A stretch of 64,000 nt of DNA from an uncultured Erwinia sp. (GTDB lineage Bacteria > Pseudomonadota > Gammaproteobacteria > Enterobacterales > Enterobacteriaceae), in assembly GCA_913775305.1 (NCBI GenBank), contig CAJYIY010000006.1, forward strand, positions 27,136 to 91,135, written 5' to 3'. A model generated the notes under the pieces. The model had not been told where the DNA came from. It saw only the letters and a list, made by a program, of their open reading frames with translations, and did not search any database. Below, piece after piece: positions 7,762 through 15,943 of the stretch. The position numbers and the translations under genes are program-made. How positions within the stretch are numbered: the first letter of the stretch is position 1; every line of letters begins with the position of its first letter.

Positions 7762-9027
7762 ATGCACTTTCGCCTAACGCTTCTTGCCGCTTCGCTGCTC
7801 ACCGTGCCGCTGGCTCAGGCTAAAACCGCGGCAGATCTGCCGCAGATCGCCGCGATTGTGAATACCACAACGTCAGCCAGCAGCAGTCCGGCGGTGGTCG
7901 CACTGGACAGTGCGGTGCAGACGGCACTGATCAACAGCATCCGGGGGGAGAGTAATGCCCCGGCGCGCAGCGAGCTGAAAGCGGCAAAGCAGGGCGGCAG
8001 GCAGGTTGATAAAGCCTGGCTTGAGGCCAGCGGCTACAACTTCGATAAAAAAGCCAATCAGCAGGCGGGAATCGAACTGCTGAGCGCGTTCAACAAGCTG
8101 CCACAGGCAACGCTGGCGCAGAATCTGGCCACGGTCGAAGACATCAACCTGAACGCCAGCGAAGGTGCCCGCCGCCAGGCGCTGGTGGATGCCGAGGGGC
8201 AAAACTATCTCTACTTCCTTGCCGATGCGCTGGGGCCAAAGCTGGGGGAGGCGTTTATTCGCGCCTATGATAAGGGCGAGCTGGGTAAAGCGGCGGCGTT
8301 GCTGAAAGCCAGTGAGGTCAGCACCGGCGAAGCGAAAAAGCATTTTGACTATCAGCGCCCGTTCCTGATCCCCGGCAACACCATTCATCGGGTGCCCGAC
8401 AGCGCGGTGATAAAAGACAACCACCCCTACACTGCCGATGGTGGCTCCTTTCCCAGCGGCCACACTAACACCGGTTATACTGATGCGCTGCTAATGGCGC
8501 AGATGCTGCCGGAACGCTTTGTACCGCTGATCGATCGCGGCGCACGCTACGGCTATTCCCGCCTGGTGCTTGGCGTGCACTATCCGCTGGACGTAATGGG
8601 GTCAAGGATGGTCGCGGAGCGCAACGTGGCGCATTACCTTAACGATCCGCGTTATCGTGAACTGTTCGATGCAGCAAAACAGCAGCTGCGTAGCGCACTG
8701 GAGAAAGAGTGCGGCATGTCGCTGGGCGATTGTGCCCGGTCTCCTGCGAAGGACGATCCATATTCAGCCCCGGCAATGCAGACCTTCTATCGCTTCACCC
8801 TGACCTATAATCTGCCCGCCGCGAAGGTAAAAGCATCGCCGCTGGTGGTACCGGAGGGAGCGGAAGTGCTGCTGGAGGCACCCTTACCTGATCTCAGCGC
8901 CGCCCAGCGCCGTCAGTTGATGGTGCGCACCGCGCTGGCGGACGGTTATCCGCTATCCGGCAACGCCGCGCAGAGCTTCTGGCAGCGTCTGAACCTGCAT
9001 GATGCGGTGAAGGCCGCGCAACGCTAA
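7762..9027 (+). CDS. Secreted acid phosphatase, class A/PAP2 fold
   Basis: Periplasmic non-specific phosphomonoesterase. After a signal peptide (residues 1-20, ending LAQA) the 421-residue protein carries the acid-phosphatase signature in order: a Lys-Arg-Pro element (KKHFDYQRPF near 192-201), FPSGHTN near 231-237 and SRLVLGVHYPLD near 270-281, which supplies the catalytic His and Asp. It is longer than PhoN/PhoC (about 250 residues), with a long N-terminal region and about 120 residues after the catalytic core whose role is unclear. The ATG is preceded by GAGG. A Pho box lies upstream, so expression under phosphate limitation and liberation of phosphate from organic esters is likely. Confidence 0.85.
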   Translation: MHFRLTLLAASLLTVPLAQAKTAADLPQIAAIVNTTTSASSSPAVVALDSAVQTALINSIRGESNAPARSELKAAKQGGRQVDKAWLEASGYNFDKKANQQAGIELLSAFNKLPQATLAQNLATVEDINLNASEGARRQALVDAEGQNYLYFLADALGPKLGEAFIRAYDKGELGKAAALLKASEVSTGEAKKHFDYQRPFLIPGNTIHRVPDSAVIKDNHPYTADGGSFPSGHTNTGYTDALLMAQMLPERFVPLIDRGARYGYSRLVLGVHYPLDVMGSRMVAERNVAHYLNDPRYRELFDAAKQQLRSALEKECGMSLGDCARSPAKDDPYSAPAMQTFYRFTLTYNLPAAKVKASPLVVPEGAEVLLEAPLPDLSAAQRRQLMVRTALADGYPLSGNAAQSFWQRLNLHDAVKAAQR

Positions 9028-9178
9028 CCCGGCGCCAGCCGGATGCGAATTAACCTGATGTTTTACCATGCAAATGATGTAGTCTGAAAGGGCAGAGAGC
9101 CGGGCGGCAGTGCCAGATTGCCGTCCCGGTTGATCATCCCTAATGCAGCCACTGGCCGCCAGAGAGAGGACAGCATCA

Positions 9179-9679
9179 ATGAGCGAATCCGGCAGACCCC
9201 TTCATATTGAACCCTACAGTGCCAGACATCATGCAGCGGTGATCGATTTGATCCTGCCGATTCAGACGGAGGAATTTGGTCTTTCGATTACCGCGCAGCA
9301 GCAGCCCGATCTGAGCGATATCGAAAAGTTCTATCAGCAGGGGAATGGTCAGTTCTGGCTGGCGTTTGCGGACGGTCGCGTGGTCGGCTGTATTGCGTTG
9401 AAGGACATTGGCAACCGCCAGGCCGCGCTGCGTAAAATGTTTGTGGCAGCAGCATATCGTGGTAAAGCGTACGGTATCGGGCTGGCGTTGCTGAATACCC
9501 TGATGGCGTATGCCCACAAGCAGGGATTAACTGATATTTTCCTCGGCACCACGGCGCTGTTCCTTGCCGCGCATCGCTTTTATGAAAAACACGGCTTTAC
9601 GGAAATCAGCGTCCCCGAGCTGCCAGCCTCGTTCCCGGTAATGAAGGTGGATACCCGTTTCTATCGTTACCGTTTTTGA
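9179..9679 (+). CDS. GNAT-family N-acetyltransferase
   Basis: A 166-residue GCN5-related acetyltransferase. The acetyl-CoA binding motif lies in KMFVAAAYRGKAYGIGLALL (motif A, R-G-x-x-x-G form), followed by HRFYEKHGFTEI, the usual C-terminal motif B. The substrate cannot be read from sequence. I take the ATG at 9179, preceded by AGAGAGAGGA, over an in-frame ATG at 9143 without a ribosome site. It stands alone between the phosphatase gene and a Fur-box-preceded binding protein, with no sign of operon membership. Confidence 0.85.
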   Translation: MSESGRPLHIEPYSARHHAAVIDLILPIQTEEFGLSITAQQQPDLSDIEKFYQQGNGQFWLAFADGRVVGCIALKDIGNRQAALRKMFVAAAYRGKAYGIGLALLNTLMAYAHKQGLTDIFLGTTALFLAAHRFYEKHGFTEISVPELPASFPVMKVDTRFYRYRF

Positions 9680-9760
9680 AGATGTCATTAAATGAAATTT
9701 TTTGGCACATCTTGTTTTAACTTTCATCGCCACGTAGCATGCCCCTGCAAGATTTGAACT

Positions 9761-9779
9761 GATAATTATTATCATTTTC
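9761..9779 (+). promoter_or_regulatory. Fur box upstream of the orphan siderophore-binding protein
   Basis: GATAATTATTATCATTTTC agrees with the 19-bp Fur consensus GATAATGATAATCATTATC at 16 of 19 positions. It ends 12 bp before the likely ATG at 9792, so it would overlap the start region and repress the gene when iron is sufficient. Confidence 0.85.
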
Positions 9780-9791
9780 TTTGTGGGGTTT

Positions 9792-10922
9792 ATGATGACG
9801 ATTTGGGGTAAAACAGGCCTTCTGCTGGCCGGGCTGATCGCTTCAGCCAGCCTGTGGGCTGCGCCATTTGTGGTGGAAGATGTCAGCGGCCGTAAGGTTG
9901 AAATTAAGTCCGAAGTGAAGCGAGTGATCCTGGGGGAAGGACGACAGATCTATTTGCTGGCGGCCTTCGATACCGAAGCGCCTTTTCAGCGCGTAGTGGG
10001 ATGGCGAGACGATCTGCCAAAGGCAGATTTCGACAGCTACCAGATCTACGCGGAGAAATACCCGCAAATTAAAAAGCTGCCCACTTTCGGTGGGACGAAG
10101 GACGGTACCTTTAACGTTGAGCAGGCGCTGACCCTGAAGCCCGATCTGGTGCTGATGAACCTGGAGTCGAAAGCGGCGACCGATGAGTCGAAGCTGACCG
10201 AAAAACTCGATAAGCTTGGCATTCCGGTGGTGTTTATCGACTTCCGCGAGAAGCCGTTTGAGAATGCCGAAAAAAGCATTCGCATTATGGGCCAGCTGCT
10301 GGGGAAAACCGAACGTGCTGAAGAGATCATTGCTTTTCGTCAGCAGCAGATTGATATCGTGATCAATCGTCTGAAAAACTTTACCGGCAAGCGTCCGAAG
10401 GTAATGCTGGATCGCGCCGGTGGCTACACCGAAGAGTGCTGTATGTCGTTTGGCGATGAAAACTTTGGCCGCATGGTGGAAGTGGCCGGCGGCAGCAATA
10501 TGGCGAAAGGCCTGATTCCGGGCACCTTCGGCACTCTCAATCCCGAGCAGATCATTGCCGCGCGCCCTGATGTGGTGATTGTCACCGGCGCTAACTGGAA
10601 GAACTACAACACCGCCGGTGGCTGGGTGGGTGTGGGGCCAGGAGCGGATATCGCAGAAGCGACAAAACGCCTGACGGCGCTGATGGCGCGTCCGGCATTC
10701 CGCACGTTGCCGGTGGCCACCAACGGTAATGCGCATGCCATCTGGCATCAGTTTTACGACAGCCCTTATCAGTTTGTGGCCATTCAGGCGATTGCAAAAT
10801 GGCTGCATCCTGAGCTGTTCAGAGATATCGATCCGGATGCCACCTTCCGCGAATTCCACCAGCGTTTCCTGCCGGTGGCCTACCGGCCTGGCTACTGGGT
10901 AAGCCTGCCTGCCGCTCACTGA
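9792..10922 (+). CDS. Periplasmic iron-siderophore binding protein (orphan)
   Basis: A 376-residue TroA/BtuF-fold binding protein: signal peptide to about residue 22 (ending LWA), then VVEDVSGRKVEIKSEVKRVI, the standard N-terminal beta-strand pair of ferric-siderophore binding proteins, and the second lobe with NPEQIIAARPDVVIVTG. It would bind a ferric chelate in the periplasm. No permease or ATPase gene is next to it, so it probably feeds a transporter elsewhere. A GTG at 9783 could start it, but GGGG six bases before the ATG at 9792 makes that start better; a second ATG follows at 9795. The adjacent Fur box fits iron control. A Cys pair (EECCMSF) in the mature domain is unusual. Confidence 0.8.
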   Translation: MMTIWGKTGLLLAGLIASASLWAAPFVVEDVSGRKVEIKSEVKRVILGEGRQIYLLAAFDTEAPFQRVVGWRDDLPKADFDSYQIYAEKYPQIKKLPTFGGTKDGTFNVEQALTLKPDLVLMNLESKAATDESKLTEKLDKLGIPVVFIDFREKPFENAEKSIRIMGQLLGKTERAEEIIAFRQQQIDIVINRLKNFTGKRPKVMLDRAGGYTEECCMSFGDENFGRMVEVAGGSNMAKGLIPGTFGTLNPEQIIAARPDVVIVTGANWKNYNTAGGWVGVGPGADIAEATKRLTALMARPAFRTLPVATNGNAHAIWHQFYDSPYQFVAIQAIAKWLHPELFRDIDPDATFREFHQRFLPVAYRPGYWVSLPAAH

Positions 10923-11010
10923 TGGTGTTACAAAGGGAGTGACTGGCAGAAAGCGCCGTGGCCCGGTGATGGCAGCCGAGCCGCCGGTCATTCCAGCGAA
11001 GCCATATTAC

Positions 11011-11039
11011 AAAAAAAAGCCACTCTTACAGAGAGTGGC
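11011..11039 (-). terminator. Rho-independent terminator of ftnA
   Basis: Reading the minus strand, GCCACTCT and AGAGTGGC form an 8-bp perfect stem with a five-base loop, followed directly by eight T. It lies 52 bp past the ferritin stop codon. Confidence 0.9.
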
Positions 11040-11090
11040 CTGACGATCGGCGGAGCACGCAGCGAAAATGACGCTGCGCGCTGCGATTGT

Positions 11091-11603
11091 TTAAGGTGCG
11101 GGATGCGCGCCCGGCTCGCTCATTTTTTTCAGATCTTTGTCCAGGAAGAACAGTGCCTGACCGGAATTGCCAACCAGTGCCAGTTTATCCAGCACCGATT
11201 TGAACAGCTTCTCTTCTTCGTGCTGCTCGGCGACATACCACTGCAGGAAGTTAAAGGTTGAATAGTCCTTACTGGTGATTGCTGCGTCGGCCAGTTCATT
11301 GATCTTCAGGGTGATCAGCTGCTCGTGCTGATAGGCCTGCTCCAGCACTTCATTCAGAGAGTTAAAGGTGACCGGCGGTGCATCAATGGTACCCAGCACC
11401 GGCATTGCGCCCGTATCGCTCAGGTAGTTAAACAGGCGCTGCATATGCTGCATTTCTTCTACAGAGTGTTCACGCAGGAAGGTCGCCGCACCGTCAAACC
11501 CTTTATCGTTGGCCCAGGCACTCATTTGCAGGTAGAGGTTGGCAGAGTAAAATTCAAGATTGAGCTGATCGTTCAGCTTAGCGGTCATTTCATTAGTCAG
11601 CAT
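11091..11603 (-). CDS. ftnA: Non-heme ferritin FtnA
   Basis: Iron-storage protein forming a 24-mer cage that oxidises Fe(II) and stores the mineral core in the cytoplasm. The 170-residue protein has the four-helix bundle and the ferroxidase ligands expected from E. coli FtnA: Glu in [16 protein letters not shown] near residue 17, the E-x-x-H set in [11 protein letters not shown] near residues 50-53, and Glu and Gln residues in [12 protein letters not shown] near 126-130. Transcribed alone, with a clear terminator behind it. It lies next to a Fur-controlled uptake gene, though no Fur box was recognised in front of it. Confidence 0.94.
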   Translation of the reverse strand: MLTNEMTAKLNDQLNLEFYSANLYLQMSAWANDKGFDGAATFLREHSVEEMQHMQRLFNYLSDTGAMPVLGTIDAPPVTFNSLNEVLEQAYQHEQLITLKINELADAAITSKDYSTFNFLQWYVAEQHEEEKLFKSVLDKLALVGNSGQALFFLDKDLKKMSEPGAHPAP

Positions 11604-12268
11604 GGTGACTCCTAAAAATTATTATTGGCTGTAGGTAACAGGTGATTTCTGCGCATTATGCACGTATCCCGATAAAATAAAAACCGTTAATTATAGCAAA
11701 AGCTAAATTTATTTATCTATTTTTAACTGCATGTTTTAATTGGTTTTTTATTTTTTATAAATATAATTCGTTTCGATTTTTAAATAATTTTGATAACCAT
11801 TCTTATTAATGGTTATCACTGTATGGATCATTTAAATGAGAATGAATGGCTTTAAGACTTTTCTACTTGCTCATTAATTTTAGTCAAAGAGGCCTGACCT
11901 CGCCTGCACTGAGGGGCTGTTAATGAAGTTGCTGTCAGGCAGGAGAGTGTCACCGTACCCTTGCACGGCCAGGTTCAGACCTGTCTGGAGTTGATGGTTC
12001 CTTGTGGATTTCACCGACGAAGGATGAGTGGAGAACGATAAGGACGTAACGACAGAGAAAAATTAAACGCATCAGCACGCGCATCGTATATTCAGATGTT
12101 TTTTGCGATATTTAATCCTTTAACTGACTGCTTATTTAATTAAATAAAGCATAGTGGTGTTTAGTTAAAAATTGTATTTTATTTTAGTTTATACTCCGGG
12201 AGCCGCAACGGATTGCGATGCGGATAGTTTGCGATTTTTATTTTCATAACGCACTGCAGGAGTTTTAC
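11604..12268. other. AT-rich spacer between divergent ftnA and fepE
   Basis: About 665 bp holding the promoters of both genes. The part next to ftnA (11690-11830) is strongly AT-rich. A short dyad CAGGT-TCAG-ACCTG lies at 11970-11983. No ORF with a ribosome site, and no tRNA or recognisable small RNA, was seen. Confidence 0.6.
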
Positions 12269-13378
12269 ATGGCGAGTACCACGCCGGATAACGCTGCGCA
12301 TCATTCGCCGCTGCCATCTGCCCTTCCTCTCATTCCCGAGCCGAATGACCCACTCGATTTGCTCAATGTTTTTGCCATCATCCTCCGGCGAAAATTTACC
12401 GTGCTGACTTTTATCATCGTTGCGGTGCTGATCGCGGTGGCCGTCTGCTTTATCATGCCGCAGCGCTGGACCAGCAAAGCAGTGCTGGTGCCTGCTGAAC
12501 CGTCACAGTTAAAAAATATCAACAATATCCTCACTGAGCTGTCAGTGCTGCATATTAAAACAGATATTACGCCGGATTCGCTGCTGTCTGATTTTATGCG
12601 TAATTTTGACTCACAGAGCCTGCGCGAGAAATATCTGGTGAATACTGATTATTTTAAGAATCTTGCGTCAAAAAAAACTAATGATGCAGAATCACGTAAC
12701 CGGCTGATTTACGACATACTGCACGGCAATATTGAGTCCCACAGCTCGGTACAGGATAAAGAGGCGAATAAAAAAGAGTATCGCTATTACGACCTGAAAT
12801 ATACCGCAGAAACTGCCGTTGACGCTCGTGATTTACTGGAAGGTTACATCAACTACATCGCCGGAGAAGTTAATGAAGAGCTCTACCGGCGCCTGCAGTA
12901 CAAGATTGATGAAGTCAGATTAAAAGAAAAAGCGCTGTACGATCTTGAGATGAAACAGGAGGAGTTGAAGCATCGCAACAGAATCGAACGCCTGCAGTAC
13001 GCGCTGGATATTGCCAGTTCCGCCGGGCTCAAAAGCCCGTCGTGGAGCAACGGTGGCAACATTCATGACGATCCCGATTACCCGGTGACGCTTGGCGCTG
13101 ATGGCCTGGCGCGCAAGCTGGAAATCGAGAAATCGCTGACGATCGGTGCATTGAATGATAAGTTGCAAAATCAGCGGCTGTATATTGAAAAGCTGGATGC
13201 GGTGAAGATCTTACCTACGGAAGACCTGCCGTTTAAATACATGCGCGCGCCGTACGAACCGATTATCCGTGATGCGCCTAAGCGCACGCTGATTGTGCTG
13301 CTGTTTTCGCTTGCTGGTTTGATCGCAGGCTGTGGCTACGTGTTGGTGAGCAGCGTTATGGTACGCCGTAGCTATTAG
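12269..13378 (+). CDS. fepE: LPS O-antigen chain-length regulator FepE (Wzz family)
   Basis: Inner-membrane polysaccharide co-polymerase that sets very long O-antigen chain length. Two membrane segments, near residues 46-66 and 340-362, flank a large periplasmic domain with coiled-coil helices (KIDEVRLKEKALYDLEMKQEE). The stretch YALDIASSAGLKSPSWSNGG and the following DDPDYPVTLGADGLARKLEIEK closely parallel E. coli FepE, distinguishing it from WzzB and WzzE. I use the ATG at 12269, preceded by GCAGGAG, not the upstream start at 12218. That gives 369 residues. Unlike E. coli, it is not next to enterobactin genes but sits by ferritin. Confidence 0.85.
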   Translation: MASTTPDNAAHHSPLPSALPLIPEPNDPLDLLNVFAIILRRKFTVLTFIIVAVLIAVAVCFIMPQRWTSKAVLVPAEPSQLKNINNILTELSVLHIKTDITPDSLLSDFMRNFDSQSLREKYLVNTDYFKNLASKKTNDAESRNRLIYDILHGNIESHSSVQDKEANKKEYRYYDLKYTAETAVDARDLLEGYINYIAGEVNEELYRRLQYKIDEVRLKEKALYDLEMKQEELKHRNRIERLQYALDIASSAGLKSPSWSNGGNIHDDPDYPVTLGADGLARKLEIEKSLTIGALNDKLQNQRLYIEKLDAVKILPTEDLPFKYMRAPYEPIIRDAPKRTLIVLLFSLAGLIAGCGYVLVSSVMVRRSY

Positions 13379-13524
13379 CTACCCTGGCACTATGCCGGAG
13401 AGACCCACCAGACGATTGAGGATGTCCTGCGCTGACCGCCGGATATCCGTCACCCGGCATACGGGGCATCATGTTCACCATGTCAGCGATGAGTAACATT
13501 CCGACCATCAGAACCGCCAGGACG

Positions 13525-14550
13525 TTACTGTGCTGCCCCTGCCATTGTAATCACCACTTTGCCACAGTGCTTCTGCCGCTCGAAATAACACCAGGCTTCC
13601 CGTGTTGCTGAAAAAGCAAATACCCGATCAATCACCGGCTGTAACTGGCTCTGCGTCAGCGCCAGATTCATTCGCTCAAAATCTTCCCGGCTGCCAACGC
13701 TGAAGGGGCGAACGGTGGCGCCACTGGTAAACAGTGTCATAAAGTCTACGGATTTATCTCCGGCGGCAACGAAACCCAGCAGTGCGATTTCGCCACCGAA
13801 TGCGGTCGATTTAAGCGAATTTTGCAACGTGCCGGGACCGCCAATCTCCACCACCCGCTGCACGCCCACGCCGTGGGTCAGTGCCCTGACCTGCTGATGC
13901 CAGTCGGGAAACTGGCGATAGTTTACGATGTGTGTGGCTCCCAGCTCCCGCAGCAGCGTCGCTTTTTCCTCGCTGGAGGTCAGGGCAATAATCTTTAGCC
14001 CCATCATCCGGGCAAACTGAACGGCAAACAGCGCCACACCGCCAGTCCCCTGAGTGAGTACGGTTTCACCGGGTTGTAATGTTCGGGACTGCATCAGGCT
14101 GTTCCAGGCCGTTACCGCCGCACAGGGTAGGGTGGCGGCCTGTTCATCGCTCAGATAGGCCGGGACGGAGACCAGCGATGCTTCATCGATCACCTTAAAT
14201 TCGGTGAGCCAGCCGTCCGCGCGACTTCCCCATGCGCCGCCGCTGTTATCCGGCGTCAGGCTACCGCCCGTCCACTGTGGAAAAAAGATCCCCGCCACAC
14301 GTGCGCCACAGCTAAATCGCGTGGCTTCCTCCCCGCACTCCACTACGTAACCCACTCCGTCAGAGAGTGGGATCAGCCCCGCCTGCGGCGAGAGGGTACT
14401 TTTCCCCTGTAAGATCGCCAGATCGCGATAGTTCAGGCTGACGGCGGCCACGCGGATCAGTACCTGTTTACGTCCCGGGCGCGGGCGCGGTTCTTCAACA
14501 TGCTGCAGGTGGTCGATGCTGCCAAAATCATTAAGACGATAGCTGTACAT
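13525..14550 (-). CDS. MDR-family alcohol dehydrogenase / quinone-oxidoreductase-like protein
   Basis: A 341-residue medium-chain dehydrogenase/reductase. The N-terminal GroES-like domain spans roughly residues 1-130 and the Rossmann domain contains ETVLTQGTGGVALFAVQFAR, with GTGGVALF as the nucleotide-binding motif. The four-Cys structural zinc loop is absent, and the catalytic zinc Cys is replaced (AAVSLNYRDLAIL), so it is probably a zinc-independent, NADPH-linked reductase-type member. Substrate unknown. It is divergent from an AraC-family gene across about 108 bp, suggesting that the regulator controls it. Confidence 0.8.
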   Translation of the reverse strand: MYSYRLNDFGSIDHLQHVEEPRPRPGRKQVLIRVAAVSLNYRDLAILQGKSTLSPQAGLIPLSDGVGYVVECGEEATRFSCGARVAGIFFPQWTGGSLTPDNSGGAWGSRADGWLTEFKVIDEASLVSVPAYLSDEQAATLPCAAVTAWNSLMQSRTLQPGETVLTQGTGGVALFAVQFARMMGLKIIALTSSEEKATLLRELGATHIVNYRQFPDWHQQVRALTHGVGVQRVVEIGGPGTLQNSLKSTAFGGEIALLGFVAAGDKSVDFMTLFTSGATVRPFSVGSREDFERMNLALTQSQLQPVIDRVFAFSATREAWCYFERQKHCGKVVITMAGAAQ

Positions 14551-14658
14551 TGTGGTGTCCTTTGCGATGAGATGCCGCTACCTTACGTTCTCCGGACTGT
14601 ACTGATAATGACTGAAAAGATATTTTTACTGACTTATCGTCCATAAAAAGAGGATGTG

Positions 14659-15576
14659 ATGGATCCGCTAGATGATGTTTTTGCCGCGATGCACGTTAAC
14701 AGCGCGCTTCATTCACGCCTGCGGCCGCGTGCGCCCTGGGGCGTCAGCTTTATCAAAAGTCGTTCGATACGCTTTGGTTTTATGCTGGAAGGGCAGGGAT
14801 GGCTGAAGGTAAACGGTCAGCCACCGCGCAGACTGCACCACGGAGAGGGGTTTATTGCCAGGCCCGGCGTTCTGCTGTCGCTGACTGATGAGCCGCAGAC
14901 ACCTACCCGCGCCTGCGAGGAGGTTTTCGCCGACTGCGCAGGAAAAAGCGCCGTTTTTGGCGGCGAAGGGGATCCAGCCGAACTGCTCTGCGGCTGGCTG
15001 ACCTTTGACGACAGCGGTGCTCAGCCCCTGCTGTCGCTACTCCCCGACTGTGTCGTGATCCCGGCGGATGCGGGACGTTCGCCGCTGCTCGCAGCCACGC
15101 TTCAGCTGCTGGCGCTGGAGACCGACGAGCCGCATCTGGGATCGCGCATTGTTGTCCGTCGCCTGGCGGACGTACTCTTCATGCAGGCTATTCGCACCCA
15201 TTACCGGCAGACACAGCCCCAGCAGGGCTGGATGGCGGCGCTGTCTGACAGCCGTCTGCGCCCGGTGATTGAGAAAATCCATCAGCAGCTGGCGTTTCCG
15301 TGGCGTCTGAGCGAGATGGCGAAGCAGGCGGGCATGTCGCGTTCGGCGTTTAGTACACATTTCAGGCAGGTTACTGGTGAAACGCCGGGAGAGTATCTGG
15401 CCCGCTGGCGCATCTGGCGTGCACGCTGCCTGTTGCGTCACCCGAACCTGACGCTGGGAACCATCGCCCGGCGGGTGGGTTATGATTCCGCGATCACTTT
15501 CGGTCGGGCATTCAAACGCTATGAAGGGCGGACGCCTGGCGAATATCGCCGTGCACAGTCGTTGCAGCTGAAATGA
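14659..15576 (+). CDS. AraC-family transcriptional regulator with cupin sensor domain
   Basis: A 305-residue regulator: an N-terminal cupin-type ligand domain (about 1-170; AraC_binding/cupin_6-like, reading RSIRFGFMLEGQGWLKVNGQ) and a C-terminal double HTH (about 195-298) with WRLSEMAKQAGMSRSAFSTH and the second motif LGTIARRVGYDSAITFGRAF, ending GRTPGEYRR. It resembles regulators that sit divergent from MDR oxidoreductase genes, as here. A GTG at 14656 and ATG at 14659 are both served by the AGAGGA at 14649; I prefer the ATG. Inducer unknown. Confidence 0.85.
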   Translation: MDPLDDVFAAMHVNSALHSRLRPRAPWGVSFIKSRSIRFGFMLEGQGWLKVNGQPPRRLHHGEGFIARPGVLLSLTDEPQTPTRACEEVFADCAGKSAVFGGEGDPAELLCGWLTFDDSGAQPLLSLLPDCVVIPADAGRSPLLAATLQLLALETDEPHLGSRIVVRRLADVLFMQAIRTHYRQTQPQQGWMAALSDSRLRPVIEKIHQQLAFPWRLSEMAKQAGMSRSAFSTHFRQVTGETPGEYLARWRIWRARCLLRHPNLTLGTIARRVGYDSAITFGRAFKRYEGRTPGEYRRAQSLQLK

Positions 15577-15740
15577 GCTCTGACCCGCTGGGCAGGGAAA
15601 AAGCAGGGGCAGGGTTCGATTCCGTCTGCGAATTACTGCAATCTTAAACGGTTATAAACGGGCATAAACGGTCATTCCGGCGTGCTGTGAATGAGACTGA
15701 GATCGAAGTTGTAAACCCTCAAACTGGCTTGTTAATGATA

Positions 15741-15756
15741 TGTGATATCGCTCAAG
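15741..15756 (+). promoter_or_regulatory. CRP-like site upstream of the polyol/sugar operon
   Basis: TGTGATATCGCTCAAG has a perfect TGTGA, the six-base spacer and a partial second half (TCAAG for TCACA), giving 8 of the 10 conserved CRP positions. It lies about 35 bp before the first predicted LacI operator. Confidence 0.5.
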
Positions 15757-15791
15757 GATTTTGTTTTGGGCTTTTGGTTATATGTTAACCA

Positions 15792-15807
15792 ATGTTTACG
15801 TTGTCAT
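15792..15807 (+). promoter_or_regulatory. Predicted LacI-family operator O1
   Basis: ATGTTTACGTTGTCAT, built around a central ACGT with flanking ATG/CAT. Its only partner in the region is the inverted copy at 15888-15903, identical at 15 of 16 positions when read on the opposite strand. A central CpG dyad is typical of LacI-family targets, and a LacI gene closes this cluster. Confidence 0.6.
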
Positions 15808-15887
15808 TTTGTTTTTTGATAATAAATAAGCTTTAAATCAGTGCTTTACCCTTGAATTTAAAGTGTAGGTTTTTAATTTATTAATAA

Positions 15888-15903
15888 ATGACAACGTCAA
15901 CAT
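15888..15903 (-). promoter_or_regulatory. Predicted LacI-family operator O2
   Basis: ATGACAACGTCAACAT on the plus strand; its reverse complement ATGTTGACGTTGTCAT matches O1 at 15 of 16 positions. It is centred 96 bp from O1 and 40 bp before the dehydrogenase ATG, so it would lie in the transcribed leader. Two operators about nine helical turns apart would allow repression by looping. Confidence 0.6.
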
Positions 15904-15943
15904 ATTGCTTGTGAGACGTCCAATTTCGCTACTGGAGAGAGAA

